Shown piece after piece: positions 1-7,736 of a stretch of 37,902 bases of DNA. The translations under genes and the position numbers were made by a program. The DNA is taken from the NCBI GenBank assembly GCA_040255925.1, contig JBDZVX010000008.1:1-37902 (forward strand), in the 5' to 3' direction. How positions within the stretch are numbered: the stretch's first letter is position 1; every line of letters starts with the position of its first letter. The DNA is from Nitrolancea sp040255925. Lineage in GTDB: Bacteria > Chloroflexota > Chloroflexia > Thermomicrobiales > Thermomicrobiaceae. The notes under the pieces were generated by a model. The model was not told the DNA's origin. It worked only from the letters and a program-made list of their open reading frames with translations, and did not search any database.

Positions 1-880
1 GCCGCCATTGCGCGGTTCCGGGCTCCATCACGCCGGTCCCGAGCCAATCCCCATTTCCGTCGTAGGCTCGTGCCAAAACCAGCGCCTCACCGCGCTCGAC
101 TTGGGGCGGCGCTGCCGGTACCGGCTGTCCATGGTACCAGGCCCGCGTCAACTCCTCATCGAGAACGATCACTCCGGCATCGAGCATCACCGCGTCCGGA
201 TGCAGCGCATACAGGGACCAACTTTCCGGACGGAGTCCCCTTTCGAGCTCCGCCAGCGGCCAGGCTTGCGAGAGATCGAATGGCCCAGTGCCGGCACGGA
301 GCAGGTAGTGCAGGTAGGCGCCGGTTCCGAGCGCCCGTCCAAGATCGCGGGCGAGCGAGCGGATGTAGGTCCCGGAGCCACAGACGACATCGACCACCAG
401 ATCCGGATACCGGTAGGCAACGACGTTGATCCGGTAGACCGTGACTGTCCGGGCCGGCACCTCGACCTCCTCTCCGCGCCGCGCACGCCGGTGAAGCGCC
501 TCCCCACCGACTTTCACCGCCGAGTAGACCGGAGGAACCTGGACAATGGTGCCTACAAAACGGTCCAGCGCGGCCTCAACGGCTTCTCGATCCAGCATAT
601 CCACCTGGGAGACCGCGATGATCCGCCCTTCGATATCGGCGGAATCGGTCTCGACTCCAAGCACGACGTGAGCGAGATAGCGTTTGCGGGACTCCTGCAC
701 GTGCTGGATCAGCCGGGTAGCGGCGCCAACCGCCACCGGCAGGACACCTTCCGCGGCCGGATCTAGGGTACCACCATGGCCGACGCGCCGCTCACCAAGC
801 AGCCGCCTGATCCGGGCAACGACATCATGCGATGTCATCCCCCGCGGCTTATCGACGACCACAATGCCATGCAGATTCAT
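1..880 (-). CDS. truB: TruB, tRNA pseudouridine-55 synthase (3' end beyond window)
   Basis: This gene was read directly from the reverse complement. It starts at the ATG at 878-880 and stays open to base 1, giving 293 visible codons, so only a short C-terminal piece is missing compared with a usual TruB of about 300 residues. The N-terminus reads MNLHGIVVVDKPRGMTSHDVV. The catalytic motif HGGTLDPAAEGVLPVAVG follows, with the nucleophilic aspartate at residue 40. Downstream, GSGTYIRSLARDLG is the typical TruB core. The visible C-terminal part looks PUA-like. By family knowledge the enzyme isomerises U55 in the T-loop of tRNA in the cytoplasm. It begins 6 nt after the nrnA stop and is the last visible gene of the nusA-infB-rbfA operon, the usual place for truB. 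Identity is very secure; the end is unknown. Confidence 0.95.
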   Translation of the reverse strand, partial: MNLHGIVVVDKPRGMTSHDVVARIRRLLGERRVGHGGTLDPAAEGVLPVAVGAATRLIQHVQESRKRYLAHVVLGVETDSADIEGRIIAVSQVDMLDREAVEAALDRFVGTIVQVPPVYSAVKVGGEALHRRARRGEEVEVPARTVTVYRINVVAYRYPDLVVDVVCGSGTYIRSLARDLGRALGTGAYLHYLLRAGTGPFDLSQAWPLAELERGLRPESWSLYALHPDAVMLDAGVIVLDEELTRAWYHGQPVPAAPPQVERGEALVLARAYDGNGDWLGTGVMEPGTAQWR

Positions 881-886
881 CTGGTG

Positions 887-1945
887 CTAGGAATATCCTT
901 CGTCCAGCAGGGAAACCGGCGCGCACTCCCGGGCGTTGATCCGGGCCATGATGTCCAGGAGAAACTGGTCGCGTGTTTCGAGCCCCGGCTCGAGACGACA
1001 GCCGGCCGCCCGGCTGTGCCCGCCGCCATTGTAGACGCGGGCGAGCTTCGCGACATCGACATCCTCCGCGATCGAGCGCAGGCTCACCCGCCAACCTTCC
1101 GGCTGCCGGTAGAACAAGATGGCGATCTTGGCGCCATTGATGCCAGCCAGGAAGTTAATAACTCCCTCGCCTTCCGCGCTAGTCGCGCCACTGGTCGCCA
1201 GCATCTCCGGCGTGATCTCAGTCCAGACCACACCATTCAGCATCTCAGCCCGTTCCAGCACCATCGCCCAGAGCTTGAGGGTGGAGAACGGCTTCATCCG
1301 GAACAAGGAGTCAACAATCAGCCCGAGATCGGCACCGCGATCGAGCAGGTCCGCCGTTATGCGTACGGTCCGGCTCGTCGTGCTGGCCGTCCGGAGCCCC
1401 AACGTATCCCCGTAAATTCCGGAGAGCAGACAGGTGGCGACGTCGGGGCTGATTTCCACACACAGCTCCTGGAACAGGAGGCTGATGACTTCGCAGGTCG
1501 CGGCGGAGGTCGAATCCACGAGGTTGATCGCTCCGTAGCGGCTGTTCGTAACGTGGTGATCGATGTTGACGATCGGGATGGTGCCGTCGAACCAATCCGG
1601 GTGCTGGCCGTAGACCGGACCTAGGCGCCCGAGGTCGGCACAATCCACAATCAGCAGGAGATCGATCCCGGTGACATCAAAGTCCAACGCCGGAACGAGG
1701 TACTGGACACCGGGAATATATTGCAACGATCCCGGCACAACACGTTCGGCCAGCGCTGGGGTGACGGCATGACCGCGTTTCGCGAGAACATCGGTCAGCG
1801 CGAGGGTGGATGCGATGGCATCGGCATCGGGGTTGGCATGGGTCAGAACGAAGATGGTCCTGGCAGACGAAATGGCCTGCCAGGCTCGTTCGAATTCAGC
1901 CCGTGGGAGCTGTTCACCGGCTGGCTGATTATTCGTGTCCGTCAT
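887..1945 (-). CDS. nrnA: NrnA-like DHH/DHHA1 phosphoesterase (nanoRNase / pAp phosphatase)
   Basis: This 352-residue protein is the usual NrnA size. The DHH domain shows THANPDADAIAS with metal ligands D40 and D42, VDCADLGR (D101), the signature IDHH (D129-H131), and GDTLGL (D180). The C-terminal DHHA1 domain has the substrate-binding GGGHSRAAG at 307-315. Family members degrade 2-5-mer RNAs left by RNA decay and dephosphorylate 3'-phosphoadenosine 5'-phosphate, using Mn2+. The start at 1945 is supported by GGAGAGGG just upstream. It lies between rbfA (19 nt upstream) and truB (6 nt downstream), the order seen in many Gram-positive and Chloroflexota genomes. Slightly unusual is alanine for glycine in the first motif (usually NPDGDAIGS). 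Whether it acts on pAp, nanoRNA or both cannot be read from sequence. Confidence 0.93.
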   Translation of the reverse strand: MTDTNNQPAGEQLPRAEFERAWQAISSARTIFVLTHANPDADAIASTLALTDVLAKRGHAVTPALAERVVPGSLQYIPGVQYLVPALDFDVTGIDLLLIVDCADLGRLGPVYGQHPDWFDGTIPIVNIDHHVTNSRYGAINLVDSTSAATCEVISLLFQELCVEISPDVATCLLSGIYGDTLGLRTASTTSRTVRITADLLDRGADLGLIVDSLFRMKPFSTLKLWAMVLERAEMLNGVVWTEITPEMLATSGATSAEGEGVINFLAGINGAKIAILFYRQPEGWRVSLRSIAEDVDVAKLARVYNGGGHSRAAGCRLEPGLETRDQFLLDIMARINARECAPVSLLDEGYS

Positions 1946-1964
1946 CTGCGCCCTCTCCGCGTGG

Positions 1965-2339
1965 CTAACCCGGCGTTTCGCCGGCCGGAGGCGGAATCCG
2001 CCTCCGGATCTTGTTCAAGGTGCGAGCCACTTCCTCCGCGTGCTCCATCGATCGATCCAAATGGAACGAGATATCGGGAACATGCCTGATCCGCATGCGC
2101 GGCTTGAGCTGGTAGCGCACGAATCCTGCCGCACCGGTGAGGGCGCGAAGCGTCGCTTCACGCTCTTCTTCGGATCCAAACACAGAGATGAAGACCTTAG
2201 CGTACCGTAGGTCCGGGCTCAGCTCGACTCGCGTGATGCTGACGAACCCGAGACGGGGGTCCTTCATCTCCCGTGTGATGATCTCGCTGACCTCATCGCG
2301 GAGAAATTCCGCGACCTGTTCCTGTCGACGGCTGCTCAT
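1965..2339 (-). CDS. rbfA: Ribosome-binding factor A
   Basis: The 124-residue product starts MSSRRQEQVAEFLRDEVSEI and carries the compact KH-like RbfA fold, including MKDPRLGFVSITRVELSPDL and the later VPDISFHLDRSMEHAE (the family's PxxxFxxDxS motif). RbfA assists late 30S maturation around helix 1 of 16S rRNA and acts in cold adaptation. An in-frame ATG at 2402 would add 21 residues (GDGELARRPVGHN...), which do not match the family N-terminus. The ATG at 2339 has a G-rich stretch (GGGGG) about 8 nt upstream, so I chose it, with moderate certainty. The gene follows infB and precedes nrnA in the operon, as is usual. Confidence 0.92.
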   Translation of the reverse strand: MSSRRQEQVAEFLRDEVSEIITREMKDPRLGFVSITRVELSPDLRYAKVFISVFGSEEEREATLRALTGAAGFVRYQLKPRMRIRHVPDISFHLDRSMEHAEEVARTLNKIRRRIPPPAGETPG

Positions 2340-2420
2340 GGTCCGGCCCCCAAATCCATGATTGTGACCGACCGGTCTCCGTGCCAGCTCCCCGTCGCCC
2401 ATTGCTCCATCGCGGCTGAG

Positions 2421-4331
2421 TTACACGGTCCGCGCTACCTGTTCGGTATGGTAGAATTCGATCTGATCACCGACTTGCACGTCGTTGAATCCATCGATTC
2501 CGAGACCGCACTCGTACCCGGCCTGGACCTCACGCACGTCATCCTTGAATCGCTTCAACGACCCGACCACGCCATCAAAGGTGACCGTCCCGTTCCGCAG
2601 GACACGCACCCGTGAGTTGCGGGCTGCCTTGCCGTCCAGCACGTAGAGACCGGCAATCATCTCATGTGATGGCAGCCGGAACGTTTCCCGGACCTCGGCA
2701 TACCCATCGGTAACCTGCCGGGTTTCCGGAGCAAGGAGACCAACCATGGCCGACTTGATGTCGTCCAGCAGGTGATAAATGATGTTGTAGAAGCGGATAT
2801 CGACACCTTCGGCGTCGGCATCCCGCTTCGCGGCCGCGTCCGGCCGGACGTTGAACCCGATGATGATTGCGCCCGACGCGACGGCCAGCATGACATCCGA
2901 TCCGGAGATGGCACCGGTACCGGTATGGACGACATTGATGCCGACCGACTGCGATTCCTCATTCAGCTTGGACAGCGCATTCTGGATCGCCTCCAGCGAT
3001 CCCTGGACATCCGCCTTGAGTACGATCCGAAGCTCGCGGGTCTCGCCCTCCTGGATCTGGTTGTAGATCTCGTCCAGCTTGATCACCCGAGTATCGGAAA
3101 ACGCTTCCGCTCGCCGCTGCCGGACCCGCTCTTCGGCTAGGTTACGGGCGGTCTTCTCATCCTCGACCGCCTGCAGAATATCGCCGGCATCCGGCACCTC
3201 TAGTAAGCCGAGGATTTCCACCGGTGTTGCCGGTTCGCCACGCCGTACCCGGCGTCCGCGGTCGTCATACATCGCGCGGATACGCCCCCAGGTTGCGCCG
3301 ACCACCACTGTATCCCGCTGGTTCAATGTTCCCGACTGAATTAACACGGTCGCCACCGGACCACGGGACCGGTCCACCTTTGCCTCGATGATCACCCCGA
3401 TCGCGGGCTTCTGCGGGTTCGCCTTCAGCTCCAACATATCGGCGACCAGCAGAACCATCTCAAGCAGATCCTCGATCCCCAGCTTCTCCTTGGCCGAGAG
3501 CTCCACGAACGGGACATCGCCGCCGTAGGCCTCGGGAATGACACCCAAATCGGAGAGCTGCTGCTTCACGCGGTCGGGATTCGCGGCCGGCAGATCAATC
3601 TTGTTCACAGCGACAATGAGCGGCACGTTCGCCGCGCGGGCATGGTTGATCGCCTCCCGCGTCTGTGGCATCACGCCGTCATCGGCCGCCACGACCAGAA
3701 TCGCGATATCCGTCACCTGCGCACCACGCGCCCGCATCGCCGTGAAGGCCTCGTGACCAGGCGTATCCAGGAAGGTAATCTTGCGACCTTGAATCTCAAC
3801 CTGGTAGGCACCGATATGTTGGGTGATGCCCCCCGTCTCGCCTTCGGCAACGTGCGTCTGGCGAATGGCATCCAGCAGCTTCGTCTTTCCATGATCGACG
3901 TGGCCCATAATCGTGACCACCGGCGGGCGGGTGATCGCGTCCGGGTCGGTTGCCCCCTCTTCACGACGGGTTTCGACCTCCTCGTTGGCCTGCTGGAGCA
4001 CCTCCGGGATATGCTCTTCCGTTTCGAGCCCGAACTCCGCCGCGACCGCTGACGCCATCTCGTAATCGATCTGCTGATTGATACTCGCCATGACGCCACG
4101 GCCCATCAGGCTCTTGATGACATCCACCGGACTGACCCCGAGCGCGTCGGCGAGCTCGCCGACCGACATCACGGTGCCGAGCACGACCGGACCGGTGATT
4201 ACCGCCGTGCGTCGAGAATCGACTGCTTGATGGCCACGGGGACTACCCGAACTCGCCGGATGGTTCCCTCGCCCTTTTGCTGACCTGCCGCGCCCACCAC
4301 CGCGACCGCCCCTTCGATTATTCATGTTCAT
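2421..4331 (-). CDS. infB: Translation initiation factor IF-2
   Basis: The 636-residue product is a short-form IF-2. A Gly/Arg/Asn-rich N-terminal tail (residues 1-35) is followed by one IF2N-like module (about 48-104) and the GTPase. The GTPase shows G1 GHVDHGKT (143-150), switch motif GGITQHIGAY, G3 DTPGHEAF, G4 NKID and G5 SAK. Domains II-IV follow to the end. IF-2 delivers fMet-tRNA to the 30S subunit and promotes subunit joining. The start was set by an AAGGAGG at 4340-4346, placed 8 nt before the ATG at 4329-4331. A further upstream in-frame ATG at 4358 overlaps no ribosome site. A second ATG two codons later is also possible. It lies 38 nt after rnpM in the operon. E. coli IF2 has a much longer N-terminus, while short N-termini are common in Gram-positives. 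Confidence 0.97.
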   Translation of the reverse strand: MNMNNRRGGRGGGRGRSAKGRGNHPASSGSPRGHQAVDSRRTAVITGPVVLGTVMSVGELADALGVSPVDVIKSLMGRGVMASINQQIDYEMASAVAAEFGLETEEHIPEVLQQANEEVETRREEGATDPDAITRPPVVTIMGHVDHGKTKLLDAIRQTHVAEGETGGITQHIGAYQVEIQGRKITFLDTPGHEAFTAMRARGAQVTDIAILVVAADDGVMPQTREAINHARAANVPLIVAVNKIDLPAANPDRVKQQLSDLGVIPEAYGGDVPFVELSAKEKLGIEDLLEMVLLVADMLELKANPQKPAIGVIIEAKVDRSRGPVATVLIQSGTLNQRDTVVVGATWGRIRAMYDDRGRRVRRGEPATPVEILGLLEVPDAGDILQAVEDEKTARNLAEERVRQRRAEAFSDTRVIKLDEIYNQIQEGETRELRIVLKADVQGSLEAIQNALSKLNEESQSVGINVVHTGTGAISGSDVMLAVASGAIIIGFNVRPDAAAKRDADAEGVDIRFYNIIYHLLDDIKSAMVGLLAPETRQVTDGYAEVRETFRLPSHEMIAGLYVLDGKAARNSRVRVLRNGTVTFDGVVGSLKRFKDDVREVQAGYECGLGIDGFNDVQVGDQIEFYHTEQVARTV

Positions 4332-4369
4332 TGGTTGTTCCTCCTTCGTCGCCGGCACGGCGCTCGTAG

Positions 4370-4696
4370 CTAGGCGTCTTCGCCCCTAGGAAAATGTTCT
4401 TCCGCGTACTGGCGAAGGGCCGCTTTAGCCCCGTCCGTGAGATCCACGCGCAGTGCCCGATCGAGCAGCGGGCCCGACAGCGCCCGCTCCCAACACGCGA
4501 ACCGTGTGCAGAGGTAGGCGCCCCGCCCATTTTTCTTCCCGGTGGGATCGACCTCAATCGTACCATCCGGGGTGCGAACGATACGGACGAACTGCCGCTT
4601 GGCCTCTTTGTCGCGACAGACGACGCAGGTCCGGATCGGAATGTGTTTTGGCCGTGGTCCTTTGCGCTTCTCCCGTGCTTCCGGTTTCCCTGCCAT
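4370..4696 (-). CDS. rnpM: YlxR/DUF448 RNA-binding protein (RNase P modulator RnpM)
   Basis: This is a 108-residue basic protein with the YlxR signature: PIRTCVVCRDKEAKRQFVRI near residues 20-40, then the loop GKKNGRGAYLC near 53-63. Genes of this family sit between nusA and infB in most Gram-positive and Chloroflexota genomes, exactly as here (17 nt after nusA, 38 nt before infB). In Bacillus subtilis YlxR has been linked to RNase P RNA binding and regulation of gene expression. The function in this organism is inferred. The start at 4696 has GGAG 7 nt upstream. The N-terminus (KPEAREKRKGPRPKH) is very basic and likely disordered. Confidence 0.93.
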   Translation of the reverse strand: MAGKPEAREKRKGPRPKHIPIRTCVVCRDKEAKRQFVRIVRTPDGTIEVDPTGKKNGRGAYLCTRFACWERALSGPLLDRALRVDLTDGAKAALRQYAEEHFPRGEDA

Positions 4697-4713
4697 CGTT
4701 GTACTCCATCTGC

Positions 4714-6066
4714 TTAGGTGCGCCCTGCCCCTGGCTCGTTGCTGGATGAGATCGGCAAGCCTTCGTCTTCGGAGAGCGATAACTGCTGGCCGGTTTCGAA
4801 AACGTAGCGGGCACGCAGATCGCGGTTGTAATAGACGTTGAGGATGCCGTTGATGACTTCAACATCAACACTCATGTTGATAAGCTCGGGTGCCAGCGGG
4901 CCGAATTCCCGCTCCCGGACGCTGATCGTCCCGTCCGCACGGACCAATCTCGGCTGGCGGCCCTGGCTCATCATGTCATCTGGCGCATTGGCCAGCGCGG
5001 CGCGTGCTTGACGCAAGATATCGTCATCATGGCCCCGGAGCGATTCCGGATCCTTGATATCGATGCGCCATCCGGTGAGCTTGTAGGCGAGCCGCGCATT
5101 TTGCCCGTCCTTGCCGATCGCCAGCGACATCTGCTCGGTCGGCACGATCACCCGCGCGACCTTCTCTTCCTCATTGAGTGCAACGCTGATCGGCTTCGCT
5201 GGACTCAATGCGTTCGAGATGAACGTCGGAACGTCCGACGACCACTCAATCACGTCGATCTTTTCGCCATACAGCTCATTCACAATATTCTGAATCCGTA
5301 CGCCGCGAACGCCGACGCAGGACCCAACCGGATCGACCTTCTCCTGCCTGGCCGCGACCGCGACTTTCGAGCGCAGGCCGGGCTCCCGCGCGATCGCCAT
5401 GATCTCCACGGCGCCGCTGTAAATCTCCGGCACTTCAAGCTCAAAGAGCCGCTTGATCAGGTTGGCGTGCGTCCGGGACACAATCAACTGCGGCCCACGC
5501 GCGTCCTTGTTGACCTCGACCAGATAGACCTTGATCCGCTGGCCGAGACGGTAGCGCTCAGTCGGCACCTGCTCGCGCGCCGGCATCACCGCCTCCGCCT
5601 TGCCAAGCTCAACGATGACCGCTCGCGGATCGGCCCGCTGGACGATCCCGTTTAATACCTCGCCCACGCGGTCGATATATTCCGCATAGACGCTATCGCG
5701 CTCGTAATCGCGAATCCGCTGCAGGACGACCTGCTTCGCGGTCTGCGCCGCGATCCGGCCGAAATTCTTCGGCGTGCGATCAAAGCGAACGATATCGCCA
5801 ACGACCGCCTCAGGATGCGTCTTGCGAGCTTCCTGGACCGTAATCTCCTGCTCCTCGTCCTCGACCTCTTCCACAACCCGCTTGGTCACATAAATACGGA
5901 TGTTGCCGGCCTGAGAGTCGAGTTCGACCTGCACTTCTTCGTCGGTCCCGGCCATCTTTTTGTAGACTGTCTTCAGGGCGTGTTCGACTGATGAGATGAC
6001 GGCCTCACGCGGAATCCCGCGTTCTGCCGCAATCTGCGCAATCGCGGTATAGAAATCGCTCTTCAT
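4714..6066 (-). CDS. nusA: Transcription termination/antitermination factor NusA
   Basis: The 450-residue product has the full NusA core: an N-terminal RNA-polymerase-binding domain (MKSDFYTAIAQIAAERG onward), an S1 domain (about 105-170), KH1 with VGSCVGVRGVRIQNIV and KH2 with EQMSLAIGKDGQNARLA. A roughly 100-residue C-terminal region follows that lacks the acidic repeats of proteobacterial NusA. NusA binds polymerase and nascent RNA and sets pausing and intrinsic termination. The start at 6066 was chosen over an in-frame upstream ATG at 6153. The family N-terminus begins here, and an AAGGAGGT lies at 6078-6085, 11 nt upstream. It is the first gene of the operon. The rimP gene usually found in front of it is not present. 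The leader holds a promoter and a terminator-like hairpin, listed separately. Confidence 0.96.
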   Translation of the reverse strand: MKSDFYTAIAQIAAERGIPREAVISSVEHALKTVYKKMAGTDEEVQVELDSQAGNIRIYVTKRVVEEVEDEEQEITVQEARKTHPEAVVGDIVRFDRTPKNFGRIAAQTAKQVVLQRIRDYERDSVYAEYIDRVGEVLNGIVQRADPRAVIVELGKAEAVMPAREQVPTERYRLGQRIKVYLVEVNKDARGPQLIVSRTHANLIKRLFELEVPEIYSGAVEIMAIAREPGLRSKVAVAARQEKVDPVGSCVGVRGVRIQNIVNELYGEKIDVIEWSSDVPTFISNALSPAKPISVALNEEEKVARVIVPTEQMSLAIGKDGQNARLAYKLTGWRIDIKDPESLRGHDDDILRQARAALANAPDDMMSQGRQPRLVRADGTISVREREFGPLAPELINMSVDVEVINGILNVYYNRDLRARYVFETGQQLSLSEDEGLPISSSNEPGAGRT

Positions 6067-6150
6067 TGTTGTGGATAACCTCCTTGTTCGCCGTCTCTTT
6101 ACGGACCAGAGACCAAGCGGGAACGACACGCCAGAGGGACGGGATTCAGG

Positions 6151-6179
6151 CAAAAATTAAAGTGGGCATCGCCCACTTT
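6151..6179 (-). terminator. Terminator-like hairpin in the nusA leader (candidate attenuator)
   Basis: On the minus strand the RNA would contain AAAGTGGGC, a 3-nt loop GAT, and GCCCACTTT: a perfect 9-bp stem at 6159-6179. It is followed at once by a T-rich tract (AATTTTTG) at 6151-6158. This has the shape of an intrinsic terminator for leftward transcription only, since no T-tract follows on the plus strand. No gene lies upstream of it on the minus strand. It can therefore only act on transcripts started at the promoter at 6208-6237, about 20-40 nt after their start and about 85 nt before nusA. This placement suggests attenuation. That conclusion is inference; the stem and tract are seen directly. 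Confidence 0.72.
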
Positions 6180-6207
6180 CGCTCGGGCACTGTCGTTTCT
6201 AAGGCAA

Positions 6208-6237
6208 AGTATACCAAAATTCCGAGAAACGGTGCAA
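6208..6237 (-). promoter_or_regulatory. Sigma-70-type promoter for the nusA operon
   Basis: Read leftward, TTGCAC (6237-6232) and TATACT (6213-6208) are separated by 18 bp. The -10 differs from consensus at one base and the -35 shares the TTG core. The predicted start is near 6201, giving a leader of about 135 nt before nusA. Confidence 0.7.
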
Positions 6238-6265
6238 CGTGGCGGGGTGAGCCAACCAGTGGTCA

Positions 6266-6274
6266 TGCTATAAT
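6266..6274 (+). promoter_or_regulatory. Extended -10 promoter for glmR
   Basis: TGCTATAAT is a perfect -10 hexamer (6269-6274) with the TGn extension. No good -35 is seen at the right distance, as expected for an extended -10 promoter. The predicted start is about 6281, within a GC-rich leader that can pair CCCGCG (6275-6280) with a downstream GCGGG around 6299-6303. Confidence 0.68.
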
Positions 6275-6319
6275 CCCGCGCGGGCTCTCCAGGTAGGCGC
6301 GGGACTAAAAGGGGGAAGA

Positions 6320-7669
6320 ATGAAACTGCGCACTTGGCTCCGCCCAGGGATGTTTATCAAGCGCTGGATTCTCCTTCTCCTGATGGGCCTCGTGACGACT
6401 AGCCTGGCGATGGCTATGGCGCTTGCCTGGGTCTACCGGAATTACGACTTTCCTCCCGCGGCGACCGGCTTTGTCCAGACGATCACGCTTCAATTTATCC
6501 CCCACCCTTACCGGGAAGGCGTCATGGTGCTCCTCGGCATCGCCTTTATCGGATTCGGGTCCTTCCAATTAGCCAGGTCGCTCCTGGCGCCCTTCATGGC
6601 CGAGCGCCCAAGCGGCAAGGGGCTGGCCGATATCATTCAAGCCCACCGGTTCGGCCCCGCAGCGCCCGAACTAAAGGTCGTGGCGATCGGGGGTGGGACC
6701 GGCCTTTCCACACTGTTGCGGGGCCTGAAACAGCATGACATCGCCATCACCGCGATCGTGACGGTCGGCGACGATGGCGGCAGCTCCGGCCGGCTCCGGA
6801 CGGAGTTCAATATGCCGCCGCCGGGCGATATCCGGAACTGTATCGTGGCCCTCGCTGATGTCGAACCACTCATGGGAGACCTGTTTCAGTACCGGTTCGA
6901 GCAGGAGGGTTCGGCGCTCGACGGTCACAGCTTCGGAAACCTCTTCATCACGGCCATGACACAGGTCAGCGGCAGCTTCGAACAGGCGATCGTCGAGTCG
7001 TCCCGCGTCCTGGCGGTCCGTGGAAACGTCGTCCCGTCATCGTTGGAGAACATCACGGTCTGTGGAGAGATGGCCGACGGCCGGGTCATCCGGGGAGAGT
7101 CCCGCATCGTGGCCGAGCGGGCAAAGATCCAACGGGTGTTTCTCGACCCACCTCATCCCGCGGCTTACGATCCGGCGATCGTGGCGATTCTCTCCGCCGA
7201 CTTAATCGTGCTTGGCCCCGGCAGCCTCTACACGTCGGTCTTGCCCAATCTCCTCGTGCAGGGCATTACCCACGCGATCCGCTGCTCGACCGCAACCAAA
7301 GTCTATGTTTGCAACGTCGCCACGCAGCGCGGGGAGACCGACAATTTCGGCGTGGCCGATCATTTCCGGGCGCTCCATAAGCATATGGACGGGCCGATCG
7401 TGGACCACGTGCTGGTCAACAGCAATCTTGGACCCGCCTCGACGAAGATTAAGCCCGAGTGGTCGGTGAATGCCGTGGACCCCCAGGGCGTGGCCGAACT
7501 CGAAGGGATAGCCCATGTGGTCCTCCGGGATGTGGTGAACCCCGATTTTCCTCTCCGCCACGATCCAGAAAAGCTGGCAGCCGCCTTGCTGGATCTGGCC
7601 AGGGAAGAGCGCGCGATCTCCCGGAACGGTGCCAACGCCTTATCGTATAGTTCACAGGCAGCGGACTAA
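6320..7669 (+). CDS. glmR: GlmR/YvcK-type UDP-sugar-binding regulator with membrane anchor
   Basis: The 449-residue product has two predicted membrane helices (about 14-38 and 67-91), followed by a CofD-like Rossmann domain from about 117. That domain shows VVAIGGGTGLSTLLRGLK, TVGDDGGSSGRLR, PPPGDIRNC, GHSFGNLF and LGPGSLYTSVLPN, all hallmarks of YvcK/GlmR. In Bacillus and relatives GlmR binds UDP-GlcNAc and controls carbon flow into cell-wall precursors. It is required for growth on gluconeogenic carbon. Here the protein should sit at the inner face of the membrane. The start ATG at 6320 has AGGGGGAAGA upstream. It heads the block gap-pgk-tpiA, which fits a link between glycolysis and envelope synthesis. 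Cytosolic versions lack the helices, so the anchor is a lineage feature. Confidence 0.9.
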   Translation: MKLRTWLRPGMFIKRWILLLLMGLVTTSLAMAMALAWVYRNYDFPPAATGFVQTITLQFIPHPYREGVMVLLGIAFIGFGSFQLARSLLAPFMAERPSGKGLADIIQAHRFGPAAPELKVVAIGGGTGLSTLLRGLKQHDIAITAIVTVGDDGGSSGRLRTEFNMPPPGDIRNCIVALADVEPLMGDLFQYRFEQEGSALDGHSFGNLFITAMTQVSGSFEQAIVESSRVLAVRGNVVPSSLENITVCGEMADGRVIRGESRIVAERAKIQRVFLDPPHPAAYDPAIVAILSADLIVLGPGSLYTSVLPNLLVQGITHAIRCSTATKVYVCNVATQRGETDNFGVADHFRALHKHMDGPIVDHVLVNSNLGPASTKIKPEWSVNAVDPQGVAELEGIAHVVLRDVVNPDFPLRHDPEKLAAALLDLAREERAISRNGANALSYSSQAAD

Positions 7670-7691
7670 TGGGTTGACCGCCAGCTACGGA

Positions 7692-7701
7692 ACGGTACCG
7701 T
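7692..7701. promoter_or_regulatory. Palindrome ahead of gap
   Basis: ACGGTACCGT is a perfect 10-bp palindrome in the 67-bp gap between glmR and gap, 35 bp before the gap start. It could be a dimeric regulator site. No regulator is identified, and it may be chance in this GC-rich DNA. Confidence 0.22.
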
Positions 7702-7736
7702 CTTCGCGACCATGACCGCATGAAGAGGAGAGGGAG

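Noticed and set aside
8..766. Long plus-strand open frame opposite truB
   Set aside because: It is the antisense shadow of truB, which has a full catalytic motif and continues off the edge.
3870..3910. Lys after the G1 motif of IF-2 (HGKTKLLD)
   Set aside because: The catalytic GKT itself is intact; the following residue varies between phyla and is not a defect.
6067..6153. N-terminal extension of NusA from an ATG at 6153
   Set aside because: The extra 29 residues do not belong to the family, and the AAGGAGGT at 6078-6085 points to the ATG at 6066.
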